DNA of 64,000 bases from Alphaproteobacteria bacterium (lineage in GTDB: Bacteria; Pseudomonadota; Alphaproteobacteria; Rhizobiales; Rhizobiaceae), in NCBI GenBank assembly GCA_018823835.1, contig JAHJHT010000002.1:868001-932000 (forward strand). The letters run 5' to 3'. A program made the position numbers and the translations under genes. This document shows, piece after piece, positions 27,143-36,525 of the stretch. The number at the start of each line of letters is the position of its first letter. Positions within the stretch are counted from its first letter, which is position 1. Below the pieces are notes generated by a model. It ran no database searches and was not told the DNA's origin. It saw only the letters and a program-made list of their open reading frames with translations.

Positions 27143-29935
27143 TTATTCCGCCGCAGCGGAGAGACGCTTGGAGCCGCGCTCGGGCTTGATACCGGCAAGC
27201 GCCTCGATGAGTCGCTTGCGGATCGCCTCGATGCGGGTCGGATTGTCGATCTTGGCGCCCGTGAGATCGGTCACGTAGAAGGTGTCGATGACCTTCTCGC
27301 CGAAAGTCGTGATGTGCGCCGAGGCGATGTCGAGCGAAAGGTCGGACAGCGCGCCGGTGATCTCCGACAGCAGGCCCGGCCGGTCGAGGCACTCGACCTC
27401 CACCACGGAGAAACGGTTGGACAGCGTGTTGCGAATCTCGGCACGCGGCGTGATCCTGAAGGTCTTCTGGCCGCGCTTGGGCTTGGCGCGCTTCTCGATC
27501 ATCTCGGGCAGCCAGCTTCGGCCCGACAGAACGTCCTCGATCAGCCGGCCGACGCGCGTGCCGCGCCGCTGCTCGTCCTCGTCGCGGTCGAACTCGCGCG
27601 AGATGAGGATCGTGTCGAGCGCCCGCCCGTCTGCGGTGGTGAAGATCTGCGCGTCGACGATGTTGCCGCCGGCCGCGGCGCAGGCGCCGGCGATCACCGA
27701 CAGCAGGCGCGGATGGTCCTGCGCCAGAACGGTGATCTCGGTCACCCCCTCGAAGGCATGCGTCTTGACCATCGTGGCGAGCTGCCTGTCGGCGGTGCTC
27801 GATTCGCGGACGAACTGGGCATGGCGGACCTGATCGGGCAGATCGACTGTCAGAAGATAGTTCTCGTAGTGCAGCTTGACGTATTTCCTGCGCGCCGCGT
27901 CGGGCCACTCGGCCAATGCCTCGGTCAGGCGCTCGCGCGCCTCGGCGGCGCGCTGGGCGCGACCGACCTCGGAGAAGCCGCCCGTGAGCAGCAGTTCGGT
28001 CTCGTAATAAAGCGTCCTGAGCAGTTGTCCCTTCCAGCCGTTCCAGACACCCGGTCCGACGCCGCGAATGTCGCAGACGGTCAGTACGAGGAGCAGCTTC
28101 AAGCGCTCGACCGACTGCACCAGCGTGGCGAAGTCGTCGATCGTCTTGCGGTCGTTGAGGTCGCGGGTCTGCGCCGTCATGGACATCACGAGGTGGTGCT
28201 CGACGAGCCAGGCGACGGTCTCGGTATCCGCGGGCGACAGGCCCATATGCGGGCAGATGCGGCGGGCGATCCTGGCGCCGGCCACCGAATGATCCTCGGG
28301 GCGGCCCTTGGCGATGTCGTGCAGCAGGATCGCGACGTAGAGCACCTCGCGACGCTTCTTCAGCGAAGGCATCAGCACATGCGCCAGCGGATGCACCTTC
28401 TCGCCGTCGCCGCGCTCGATCTCGGCGAGCACGCCGATGCAGCGCAGCAGGTGCTCGTCCACCGTGTAGTGGTGGTACATGGAGAACTGCATCATCGCGA
28501 CGATCTTGCCGAAATCGGTGATCAGCTTGCCGAGCAGCCCGGCCTCGTTCATGCGGCGCAGGTTGAGCTCGGGATTTCGGTCCGAGGTCAGCACGTCGAG
28601 GAACAGACGGTTGGCCTCCGGGTCACGGCGCAGCGAGCGGTCCACCAGCTTCAGCGAACGCGTCAGGAGCTTCAGCGCGTCGGGGTGATATTCCAGCCCG
28701 TGCTTGTCTGCCAGCCAGAAGAGCCGCACCAGATTGACCGGGTCGCGCTCGAAGACCTGGTCATCGGCGACCGTGATGCGGTGGTTGTCGACCATGAAGT
28801 CGGTGGTTCCTGCGAGCTTTCGCCGGCGCCGCGAAAAGCCGATCAGGAGGCGGTTGAAGCCGGGAACCTGCTTGGCCTGCTCCTCTTCCAGCGCGGCGCA
28901 GAAGATGCGCGTCAGGTCGCCGACATCCTTGGCGATGAGGAAGTAGTGCTTCATGAAGCGTTCGACGCCGGACAGGCCCGGGTGACTGGTGTAGTCGAGC
29001 CGCTCGGCGATCTCGCGCTGGATGTCGAAATGCAGCCGCTCCTCAGGCTTGCCGGTGAGGAAGTGCATGTGGCAGCGCACCGCCCAGAGAAAGTCCTCGT
29101 CCTTGCGGAAGCGGTTGTATTCGGCGCGCGTGAAGACGCCCTTGGAGACGAGTTCCTCGCCGCTTCTGACACGGTAGAAATACTTGCCGATCCAGAACAG
29201 CGTCTGCAGGTCGCGCAGGCCGCCCTTGCCGTCCTTGACGTTGGGCTCGACGAGATAGCGGCTCTCGCCGCCCTTGGCGTGACGCTCGTCACGTTCGGCT
29301 AGCTTTGCCTGGGCAAACTCGGCGCCGGTATCCTTGACCACGGAATGGTCGAAGCGGATGACGAGGTCGTCGAACAGCGGCTCGTTTCCCCAAAGGAAGC
29401 GCGCCTCCAGGATAGAGGTGCGGATGGTGATGTCGGAGCGCGAGAGGCGCAGGCACTCATTGATGTCGCGCGTTGCGTGGCCGACCTTCAGCCCCATGTC
29501 CCACAGCATGTAGAGCATGAACTCGACCATGCGCTCGCCGGCCCGGGTCTGCTTCTGCGGCAGCAGAAAGAGGAGGTCGATGTCGGAGCCGGGCGCAAGC
29601 GTGCCGCGGCCATAGCCGCCGACGGCAACCAGCGCCATGCGTCCTTCCGGCGTGGCGGCAGGCGGTTCGCCGAACTGGACAATCGTGAAGTCGTGCAGCG
29701 CACCGATGATCTCGTCCATGACATGCGACAGGCGCGCCGCGCAGGCGGTGCCGCCGCCGTCGTCGAGGAGCATGGTCTCGGCCGTGCGTCGGCCCTCGGC
29801 GAGCGCGTCCTTGAGCAGGGACAGCGCCTGCACGCGCGCGCCCTCTCCCGATGCACCGCCGGGCAGTCCGGAAAGCGCCGCGCGCAGGGCTGCGCCGTCG
29901 ATCAACTGGTCGAGCTTAAGGGGAATCTTTGCCAT
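27143..29935 (-). CDS. glnD: [Protein-PII] uridylyltransferase / uridylyl-removing enzyme
   Basis: A 930-residue nitrogen sensor that adds UMP to PII proteins when glutamine is low and removes it when glutamine is high. Domains in order: nucleotidyltransferase with [15 protein letters not shown] (106-120, metal Asp residues), PII-uridylyltransferase region, HD domain (ILLHDIAKG) for removal, and two ACT domains at the C-terminus ([15 protein letters not shown] and [15 protein letters not shown]) that sense glutamine. All catalytic signatures are intact. It is transcribed together with murJ. In many Rhizobiales mutS is its neighbour; here 13.7 kb separates them. Confidence 0.97.
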   Translation of the reverse strand: MAKIPLKLDQLIDGAALRAALSGLPGGASGEGARVQALSLLKDALAEGRRTAETMLLDDGGGTACAARLSHVMDEIIGALHDFTIVQFGEPPAATPEGRMALVAVGGYGRGTLAPGSDIDLLFLLPQKQTRAGERMVEFMLYMLWDMGLKVGHATRDINECLRLSRSDITIRTSILEARFLWGNEPLFDDLVIRFDHSVVKDTGAEFAQAKLAERDERHAKGGESRYLVEPNVKDGKGGLRDLQTLFWIGKYFYRVRSGEELVSKGVFTRAEYNRFRKDEDFLWAVRCHMHFLTGKPEERLHFDIQREIAERLDYTSHPGLSGVERFMKHYFLIAKDVGDLTRIFCAALEEEQAKQVPGFNRLLIGFSRRRRKLAGTTDFMVDNHRITVADDQVFERDPVNLVRLFWLADKHGLEYHPDALKLLTRSLKLVDRSLRRDPEANRLFLDVLTSDRNPELNLRRMNEAGLLGKLITDFGKIVAMMQFSMYHHYTVDEHLLRCIGVLAEIERGDGEKVHPLAHVLMPSLKKRREVLYVAILLHDIAKGRPEDHSVAGARIARRICPHMGLSPADTETVAWLVEHHLVMSMTAQTRDLNDRKTIDDFATLVQSVERLKLLLVLTVCDIRGVGPGVWNGWKGQLLRTLYYETELLLTGGFSEVGRAQRAAEARERLTEALAEWPDAARRKYVKLHYENYLLTVDLPDQVRHAQFVRESSTADRQLATMVKTHAFEGVTEITVLAQDHPRLLSVIAGACAAAGGNIVDAQIFTTADGRALDTILISREFDRDEDEQRRGTRVGRLIEDVLSGRSWLPEMIEKRAKPKRGQKTFRITPRAEIRNTLSNRFSVVEVECLDRPGLLSEITGALSDLSLDIASAHITTFGEKVIDTFYVTDLTGAKIDNPTRIEAIRKRLIEALAGIKPERGSKRLSAAAE

Positions 29936-30013
29936 TGGGCCTCGCCGTCAAGGCGGCGTCTATAGCGTGATTTTGCGAGCGTGAACACTGCGGCGCAGAA
30001 CCCCGAGCCGGGG

Positions 30014-32740
30014 TCACGAGGCCGCGCGCAGCTTTCGCGACAGGACGAAGTTCTTCAGCTGGGCGGCGCTCATGGCATGGGCGAAGGCGTGGCCCTGCAG
30101 CGCATGGCAGCCGAGACCCTCCAGCACCTTGGCGTGACCCATCGTCTCGACGCCCTCGGCCAGTACCTCGATGCCGAGCGAGCGGCCGATGTCGATGATG
30201 GAGCCGACGAGCTGGCGCTGGCCCGGCGCACGCAGCAGCGGGATGATGAGCTGGCGGTCGATCTTGAGGCGGCGCGGCTTGAGCTTGAGCAGGCTGACGA
30301 TCGAGGCGTAGCCGGTGCCGAAATCGTCGATCTCGATGTCGATGCCGAGATTCTTGATCTGCTCGACGTTCCAGGTGACCAGCTCGTCGTTCTCGTCGAG
30401 GAAAATCGATTCGACCAGCTCGAACGAGATGGTGCCCGGCTTGATGCGGAGCTTGCGCAGGCTGCGGATCAGTTCCTCGTCATGCAGCCGGCGGGCCGAG
30501 ACGTTGACCGAGGCCTTGGGGATGTCGAGGCCGCTGGCCGTCCACTCGTTGAAGTTCCTCAGCGTCTGCTCGAGGATCATGCGGTCGATGGTGCCGACGA
30601 CATTGAGCTCCTCGGCGATCTTCATGAAGGATGCTGGCGCCAGCAGGCCCTCGGTCGGGTGGTTCCAGCGGGCCAGCGCCTCGACACCGATGACGGCATG
30701 GGTGGCGGCGTCGAACTGCGGCTGGTAGTAGGCGACGAACTCGTTGCGTTCGAGACCCGACAGGATGTCGTCGGCGATGCGCTTGGTCGAGACGATCTCG
30801 GCCTGCAGCGCCTCGTTGAAGAACTGGTAACGGTTGCGGCCGCGGCTCTTGGCCCGGTAGAGCGCGAGATCGGCATTGACGAGCAGGCGGCGCGGATCGG
30901 TGCCGGCCTCGAGGTCGCTGGCGATGCCGATGGAAACACCGAAGCGGCACTCATGGCCCTCGTAGGGGACCGGCTGGTGCATCTGCTCGATGATGCGATC
31001 GGCGAGGCGGGCGAGGCGCTCGTTCCAGACCGCTTCGTCGAGCCGGTCGGCCTTGCACAGCACGACGAACTCGTCGCCGCCGACGCGGGCGACAAAATCG
31101 CCTTGGCGCAGGTTCGAGGTCAGCACCTTGGCCGCATAGCGCAGCATGGCGTCGCCGGCGGCGTGGCCCAGCGTGTCGTTGATCTGCTTGAAGCGGTCGA
31201 GGTCGATATGCAGCAGGCCGGCGCGTTCGCCTTCGCCATGCGCCTTGTCGATGTGGGCGGCGAGGACGTCGTCGAGGTAGCGGCGGTTGGGCAGGCCGGT
31301 CAGCGAATCGTGCAGCGCATTGAACTCGATGCGTCCCTTGGCAGCCTCGAGCTCGACATTGCGCGCCTCGGTCAGCATGTTGGCCTGCTTGAGGCTCTCG
31401 TTCAGCTCGACGTCGGCGGTGACGTCCCAGTTGACGCCGACGATGCGGGGCGGCTCGCCGGGATCCTGGTAGACCTTGGCGCTCTCGCGGACGTGACGGA
31501 CCTCGCCGTCGAGCAACAGGCGATACTGCGTCTGGTAGCTGCCGCCGGCCGCCAGCGCGGTGGGGAATTCCGTCAGCACGCGGGCGAGATCCTCGGGATG
31601 GATGGCGCGCTCCCAGTCGGCATAGGTGCGCGGACCGCCATCGGCCGGGCGGCCGTAGAGCTCGTTCATGCGGTCGTCCCAGAGCAGGCTGTTGTCCTCG
31701 GTGTTGAGCTCCCAGACGCCGATATGCGAGCTGTTGAGGGCGAGGCCGAGGCGGCGCGACAGGCGCTCGAGCTCGATCTCGCGGCGGCGCAGCTCGCTGA
31801 TGTTGTCGGAGCGCTCCTCGATCAGCCGGCCGGTCATCACGGTCGGCACCATGATCAGCGCACCGGCGACGAAGATCAGCAGGCGCAGCGTCCAGGTGTT
31901 GGGCGGGGTGACATCCCAGCCGCCCTTGGGAACGGCGGCGATCTGCCAGGAACCGGTCGGCAGCAGGATGCGGGCCGTGACGGGATTGTTGCTGGTGACG
32001 CTCTCGTCGCCATAGAAGCGCTGGCCGGCGGCGCCCGAGCCGTCATGGCCCATCAGCGCGATGTCGATGGGCAGCTTTGGATCGAGCAGTCCGCTCTCGC
32101 GGTAGAGGCGATCGCGGTCGATGACCGCCGAAACGATGCCCCAGAAGGACGGAACGCCGTGGCGTGTCTCGATGAAGACCGGAAAGCGGCCGATGAAGCC
32201 CTGGCCGCCCTGCACGAGATCGACCGGGCCGGCGAGGATGAGATCGCCGGTATCGCGGGCCCGCAGGGCCGCCTCGCGCTGCGCGTCGTTCTTGCGATAA
32301 TCGAGCCCGATGGCCTTCTCGTTGCCGGCGAGCGGATAGATCAGGGACAGGACGAGATCTGGTGCGCCGGCGATGGTGCGCAGCTGCGAGTCGCCGGACA
32401 GGAGGTTGGCCGCAAGCTGGGCAAAGCGGTGCTGGCGCATGTTCGGCTCAGTGGTGAGCGTGGCGACGAGGCCGCGCACCAGCTGGATGTTGCCGTTGAC
32501 GTTGCCTTCGATCTTGGCGCGGATCACGCCGACGCTGCTCAGGACTTCGGAACGCAGGCTCTGCTCGAAGACCCGGCGGTTCTGGTGCTCGGCGAAGAAG
32601 CCGGCCAGAACGATGACGAACAGCGCCAGCACCGCCGGAACATTCGTCGGTCTCCAGATCAGCCGCACTACACTGCGGAGAGATTCGAGCCTGGCACTCA
32701 ATGATTTCCAACCAGCCGACGCGCCGGGATCGGCACGCAT
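30014..32740 (-). CDS. Membrane-bound sensor with CHASE-type, PAS, GGDEF and EAL domains
   Basis: A 908-residue inner-membrane protein that may both make and break cyclic-di-GMP. A first helix at about 34-50 and a second at about 283-305 enclose a periplasmic CHASE-like sensor region. A PAS domain follows (LGLALNSSHIGVWELNTEDNSLLWDD to RIVGVNWDVTADVELNE). The GGDEF motif is exact at 554-558. The EAL motif is exact at 687-689, with NVSARRL, ELVESIFL, DDFGTGYAS, KIDRQLI and AEGVET all kept, so both active sites look intact. It stands alone, 78 nt beyond the glnD start. The net direction of activity and the signal are unknown. Confidence 0.93.
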   Translation of the reverse strand: MRADPGASAGWKSLSARLESLRSVVRLIWRPTNVPAVLALFVIVLAGFFAEHQNRRVFEQSLRSEVLSSVGVIRAKIEGNVNGNIQLVRGLVATLTTEPNMRQHRFAQLAANLLSGDSQLRTIAGAPDLVLSLIYPLAGNEKAIGLDYRKNDAQREAALRARDTGDLILAGPVDLVQGGQGFIGRFPVFIETRHGVPSFWGIVSAVIDRDRLYRESGLLDPKLPIDIALMGHDGSGAAGQRFYGDESVTSNNPVTARILLPTGSWQIAAVPKGGWDVTPPNTWTLRLLIFVAGALIMVPTVMTGRLIEERSDNISELRRREIELERLSRRLGLALNSSHIGVWELNTEDNSLLWDDRMNELYGRPADGGPRTYADWERAIHPEDLARVLTEFPTALAAGGSYQTQYRLLLDGEVRHVRESAKVYQDPGEPPRIVGVNWDVTADVELNESLKQANMLTEARNVELEAAKGRIEFNALHDSLTGLPNRRYLDDVLAAHIDKAHGEGERAGLLHIDLDRFKQINDTLGHAAGDAMLRYAAKVLTSNLRQGDFVARVGGDEFVVLCKADRLDEAVWNERLARLADRIIEQMHQPVPYEGHECRFGVSIGIASDLEAGTDPRRLLVNADLALYRAKSRGRNRYQFFNEALQAEIVSTKRIADDILSGLERNEFVAYYQPQFDAATHAVIGVEALARWNHPTEGLLAPASFMKIAEELNVVGTIDRMILEQTLRNFNEWTASGLDIPKASVNVSARRLHDEELIRSLRKLRIKPGTISFELVESIFLDENDELVTWNVEQIKNLGIDIEIDDFGTGYASIVSLLKLKPRRLKIDRQLIIPLLRAPGQRQLVGSIIDIGRSLGIEVLAEGVETMGHAKVLEGLGCHALQGHAFAHAMSAAQLKNFVLSRKLRAAS

Positions 32741-32979
32741 CAGGCCGACGCTATCGGCGAGTGCTTAAATATCACTTTAGAAAAGACCGAGTTTAGCCGG
32801 CAAGCGCGGTTTTTGTGGCCTTTTCGGGCATTTGTCGGGTGTTTCGGGGTCCACGGCACCCCTGTGCGCGCCCCCTTGCACTCGACCGGTTTTCGGCCAA
32901 AAGATGCGCGTGTCACCGAGGGGAAGGGGCATGTCCGTCAAAATCCGCCGCCAGTGCCGCCGAAAGGCGTGGGCCGGCC

Positions 32980-33651
32980 ATGCCGCCTAGCCCGGCCTCG
33001 AACCGGCTTCGGCGCGCTGCGGTGCCCGCCTTCGCCTTCCTGGTGACGCTGTTTGCCCGCTTCGTCACGGCGGTGCGCGGCGTGTGGATCGGCAACGAGC
33101 CTTCCGACCGGCAGCGTGTCTATTTCGCCAACCATGCCAGCCATGGCGACTTCCTGCTGGTGTGGATCGTGCTGTCGCCGCGGCTGCGCCGCAGGACGCG
33201 GCCGGTGGCGGGCGCCGACTACTGGCTGAAATCGCCGCTCAGGCGCTTCATCGGCTGCGACGTCTTCAACGCGGTGCTGATCGACCGCAACCGCGAGACC
33301 AGAACGCGCGACCCGATCGAGATCATGCGCGAGGCTGTAGACGAGGGCTCCTCGCTGATCCTGTTTCCCGAGGGTACGCGCAACGAGACGAAGGACGCGC
33401 TGCAGCCCTTCAAGGCCGGTCTCTACCACCTGGCGGCGAGCCGGCCCGCGCTCGAACTCGTGCCGGTGTGGATCGAGAACCTCAACCGCGTCATGCCGAA
33501 AGGAGAGTTCGTGCCGGTGCCGCTGATCTGCAGCGTCATCTTCGGCCCGACGATCCAGGTGGCCGAGGGCGAGGCCGCCGACGCCTTCCTCGAGCGGGCG
33601 CGCGCGGCGCTTCTGGCGCTCAAACCGGTACGCAACGGGAGTGCCGCGTGA
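32980..33651 (+). CDS. Lysophospholipid/glycerol-phosphate acyltransferase (PlsC-like)
   Basis: A 223-residue acyltransferase with one N-terminal hydrophobic segment. The catalytic H-x4-D box is NHASHGD (His52/Asp57) and the substrate box is FPEGTR (129-134). It is the first gene of a tight four-gene operon: its stop overlaps the CdsA-like start by 4 nt. The start at 32980 was chosen because the frame extending to 32815 encodes a low-quality leader. PlsC enzymes make phosphatidic acid from lysophosphatidic acid. Within this operon it probably supplies a dedicated substrate to the next two enzymes rather than serving bulk lipid synthesis. Confidence 0.9.
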   Translation: MPPSPASNRLRRAAVPAFAFLVTLFARFVTAVRGVWIGNEPSDRQRVYFANHASHGDFLLVWIVLSPRLRRRTRPVAGADYWLKSPLRRFIGCDVFNAVLIDRNRETRTRDPIEIMREAVDEGSSLILFPEGTRNETKDALQPFKAGLYHLAASRPALELVPVWIENLNRVMPKGEFVPVPLICSVIFGPTIQVAEGEAADAFLERARAALLALKPVRNGSAA

Positions 33652-34592
33652 TCCATCCCGACCTCCTCAACCTGCTTTTCGGCGTCGGCGCCATCCTGGT
33701 GGTCGCCTCGGCCGTCGGCTACGTGCTGCAGCGCCGGCTGTCGCCGGACGGCCAGAACAGCGCGGTCGAAAACCTCAACGACCGCATTCGCGCCTGGTGG
33801 GTCATGGCGGTGCTGCTCGCCATCGCCTTCATTGGCGGGCGGGCCGGCGTGGTGCTGCTGTTCGGCTTCTGCTCCTTCGCGGCGCTGCGCGAGTTCGTCA
33901 CGCTGACCAATGCCAGCCGCGCCGACCACTGGTCGCTGGTGGCGTCGTTCTTCGTCGTGCTGCCGTTCCAGTACTATCTGGTGTGGACCGACTGGTACGG
34001 GCTCTACTCGGTGTTCATCCCGGTCTATGTGTTCCTGCTGCTGCCGATCGTCTCCGTGTTGCGCGGCGAGACGGAAAACTACCTGGTGCGCGTCGCCGAG
34101 GTGCAGTGGGCGCTGATGATCTGCGTGTTCTGCGCCTCGCACGTGCCGGCGCTGCTCAATCTCGACATTCCGGGCTTCGAGGGCCGCAACGTCTTCCTGA
34201 TCGCCTTCCTGATCGTCGTGGTGCAGCTTTCCGACGTGCTGCAATATGTCTGGGGCAAGCTTCTCGGCCGCCACAAGATTGCACCCCGGCTGTCGCCGTC
34301 CAAGACCGTCGAGGGTTTTGCCGGCGGCATCGCGAGCGCCACGCTGGTCGGCGCCGGCCTGTGGTGGATGACGCCCTTCACCATGCTGGAGGCAGGGCTG
34401 CTGGCGCTCGTCATCACGCTGTCCGGCTTCTTCGGCGGCCTCGTCATGTCTGCGATCAAGCGCGACCGCGGCGTCAAGGACTGGGGCAACGTGATCGCCG
34501 GGCATGGCGGCTTCATCGACCGGCTGGATTCGGTGGTCTTCTCGGCGCCGATCTTCTTCCACATCGTGCGCTATTTCTGGACGGTGGACTGA
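33648..34592 (+). CDS. Phosphatidate cytidylyltransferase (CdsA/YnbB-like)
   Basis: A 314-residue membrane enzyme with eight or so helices. It makes CDP-diacylglycerol from phosphatidic acid and CTP. The full CDS signature is present near the C-terminus (SAIKRDRGVKDWGNVIAGHG, then GFIDRLDS). The central block GKLLGRHKIAPRLSPSKTVEG is also typical. It starts with GTG overlapping the PlsC stop. It ends 3 nt before a small membrane-protein gene. Since a housekeeping cdsA normally sits in the frr-dxr region, this one is probably a second copy devoted to this operon, similar in idea to ynbB beside ynbA in E. coli. Confidence 0.92.
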   Translation: MIHPDLLNLLFGVGAILVVASAVGYVLQRRLSPDGQNSAVENLNDRIRAWWVMAVLLAIAFIGGRAGVVLLFGFCSFAALREFVTLTNASRADHWSLVASFFVVLPFQYYLVWTDWYGLYSVFIPVYVFLLLPIVSVLRGETENYLVRVAEVQWALMICVFCASHVPALLNLDIPGFEGRNVFLIAFLIVVVQLSDVLQYVWGKLLGRHKIAPRLSPSKTVEGFAGGIASATLVGAGLWWMTPFTMLEAGLLALVITLSGFFGGLVMSAIKRDRGVKDWGNVIAGHGGFIDRLDSVVFSAPIFFHIVRYFWTVD

Positions 34593-34595
34593 CGG

Positions 34596-34979
34596 ATGGC
34601 GGGACGTCCGGCGGAGAACTCCCTGGTCCACATGGGCATCGCCTTCCTGGCCATGGGCGGATGGGCGGCCTTCGCCAACCGGGCACACCCGATGCCCGAG
34701 CCGCTCGTTGCCGGGCTGGTGCAGGGCGCGCTGTCGGCGGGGATCACGCTGGTGCTGAAGCGCATGGTCGAAGCGCTTGGCCGGCGCCTGGCGGGGATCG
34801 CCGCGCTGGTGCTGCCGCCGCTGATCGCGGTTGCGCTGTCGCTCGCCATCCTCGGCACGATCCATATGGCCGCCGGCACGCCGGAGCTTCTGGCCACCAT
34901 CGCGCTGCCGGCCAGCGTGACGGCCATCTATTCGGCAGGCTATGCGCTGGCGCTCTGGCGCGGCAGGAGGGCGACATGA
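34596..34979 (+). CDS. Small hydrophobic membrane protein in phospholipid operon
   Basis: A 127-residue protein of unknown function with four predicted membrane segments (about 12-27, 38-55, 66-88, 100-120). No catalytic motif is seen. It sits between the CdsA-like gene (3-nt gap) and the CDP-alcohol phosphotransferase gene (4-nt overlap), so it must be made together with them. A structural or chaperone role in a lipid-modifying complex is possible but unproven. Confidence 0.82.
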   Translation: MAGRPAENSLVHMGIAFLAMGGWAAFANRAHPMPEPLVAGLVQGALSAGITLVLKRMVEALGRRLAGIAALVLPPLIAVALSLAILGTIHMAAGTPELLATIALPASVTAIYSAGYALALWRGRRAT

Positions 34980-35620
34980 CCGAAACGGAAAACAGGCGGC
35001 CGCTGGCCAGCCGTGGCTCGGGCTGGGCCGCCGCGCTGACCCGCTTTCTGGCCAGGACAGCAATCTCGCCGAACCAGATCTCCGTCGCCAGCATGGCGGC
35101 GGCAGCACTTGGCGGGCTCGCCTTCTGGCAGGCCGGCATGGCCGACGGTGCCGTGGCGCGTGCGCTGTTCCTCGTCGCCGGCGCGCTGTTCTGCCAGCTC
35201 AGGCTGCTTTGCAACCTGCTCGACGGCATGGTGGCGATCGAGGCGGGCAAGGCCGCTCCCGACGGCGCTTTCTGGAACGAGTTTCCGGACCGCGTGTCGG
35301 ACATGCTGATCCTCGCCGGCATCGGCTATGGCATCGACTGGCCGGCGCTCGGCTGGGCCGCCGTGGCGCTGGCGATCCTGACCGCCTATGTGCGCGAGGT
35401 CGGGCGCGGCTGCGGGCTGGCCGCCGATTTCTGCGGCCCGATGGCCAAGCCGCACCGCATGGCGCTGGTCACCGCCGCCGCGCTCGCTTCGTTGTTCGAG
35501 CCGCTGTGGAACGGCCGCAACGAGATCCTGCTCGCAGCGCTCTGGCTCGTCGCCCTCGGCTCGGGCGTGACGGCGCTGCGCCGCTCGTGGCGGATCGTGG
35601 GAAAACTGCGAGGCGCATGA
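34976..35620 (+). CDS. CDP-alcohol phosphatidyltransferase family protein, variant active site
   Basis: A 214-residue membrane enzyme with about six helices. The family motif D-x2-D-G-x2-A-R-x8-G-x3-D-x3-D is recognisable at 80-105 but altered. The first Asp is Asn80, Arg is Ile88 and the third Asp is Asn101; Asp83, Gly84, Ala87, Gly97 and Asp105 remain. In known members all four Asp bind the catalytic metals, so metal use or substrate is probably changed. It is the last gene of the PlsC-CdsA-small protein operon, implying it uses CDP-diacylglycerol to make an unidentified lipid. The start overlaps the previous stop by 4 nt. Confidence 0.85.
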   Translation: MTETENRRPLASRGSGWAAALTRFLARTAISPNQISVASMAAAALGGLAFWQAGMADGAVARALFLVAGALFCQLRLLCNLLDGMVAIEAGKAAPDGAFWNEFPDRVSDMLILAGIGYGIDWPALGWAAVALAILTAYVREVGRGCGLAADFCGPMAKPHRMALVTAAALASLFEPLWNGRNEILLAALWLVALGSGVTALRRSWRIVGKLRGA

Positions 35621-35706
35621 TCCGTAGCCGTGAGGCTGTGGTCTTCAAAGACAGTCCCGGGTAACAACCGGTGACAACTCGGATGCGCGACACTTTGGAG
35701 GCAAGG

Positions 35707-36495
35707 ATGCGGGAAGAGCAGAAACTGGCGGCGTCCGAATTCCTGTTGAGGCACTGGCGTGACGGCCGTCACACGCAGGCCATGCCGGCAGAGTTGCGCC
35801 CGACCACACGGGCACAAGCCTACGCGGTGCAGGCCCTCGCGGAGGGGATGAGCACCAGGCCGCTCGCCGGCTGGAAGATCGCCGCGACGAGTGTCGCCGG
35901 CCAGAAGCACATCAATGTGAGCGGCCCGATGGCCGGCCGGCTGCTGGCCGAGCGGATCGTCCCGCAGGGCGTCCCCGTTTCGCTCGGAGCTAACCGGATG
36001 CTGGTGGCCGAAGTGGAATTCGTGTTCCGCATGGGCGAGACACTGCCGCCGCGCGAAAAGGCCTATACCGAAAACGAAGTGCTGGACGCCGTCGTGGCAT
36101 TGCATCTGGGCATCGAGATCCCCGATTCCCGCTTCATGACCTTCGAGACAGCGGGCGAGGCGCAGCTCATCGCCGACAATGCCTGCGCCGACCAGTTCGT
36201 GCTCGGCCCCGAAGCGCCCGGCTCCTGGCGCAGCACCGACCTGGCCTCGCACAGGGTCACGGGGCTCAACAGCAGCGGCGCCGTTCACGAGGGGCGCGGC
36301 GCGAACGTTCTCGGCGGCCCGCTCATTGCGCTGACCTGGCTCGCCAACGAACTCTCCGGGCAAGGCGTCGCGCTCGCGCAAGGACAGATCGTCACGACCG
36401 GAACCTGCTGCGTGCCGATTCCTGTCGGCCCGGGCGACGTGGTGACCGGCGACTATGGCAGCCTCGGCACCATCGAGGTTGCCTTCACGCGCTAG
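35707..36495 (+). CDS. 2-keto-4-pentenoate hydratase family protein
   Basis: A 262-residue cytosolic enzyme of the fumarylacetoacetate-hydrolase/hydratase fold. Family blocks are GWKIAATSVAGQKHI near residue 55, the metal-binding EVEFVF, and HLGIEIPDSRF. The start 35707 (MREEQKLAASEF) is chosen because GGAGG lies 5 nt upstream; GTG 35671 and ATG 35683 are in frame but lack such a site. Members add water to 2-oxo-4-enoates in degradation of aromatic compounds or act on related oxo-acids. No other aromatic-catabolism genes are near, so the substrate is unknown. Confidence 0.85.
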   Translation: MREEQKLAASEFLLRHWRDGRHTQAMPAELRPTTRAQAYAVQALAEGMSTRPLAGWKIAATSVAGQKHINVSGPMAGRLLAERIVPQGVPVSLGANRMLVAEVEFVFRMGETLPPREKAYTENEVLDAVVALHLGIEIPDSRFMTFETAGEAQLIADNACADQFVLGPEAPGSWRSTDLASHRVTGLNSSGAVHEGRGANVLGGPLIALTWLANELSGQGVALAQGQIVTTGTCCVPIPVGPGDVVTGDYGSLGTIEVAFTR

Positions 36496-36525
36496 CGGAA
36501 CAGGCTCGTCTGCGCCGCGAGTGGC

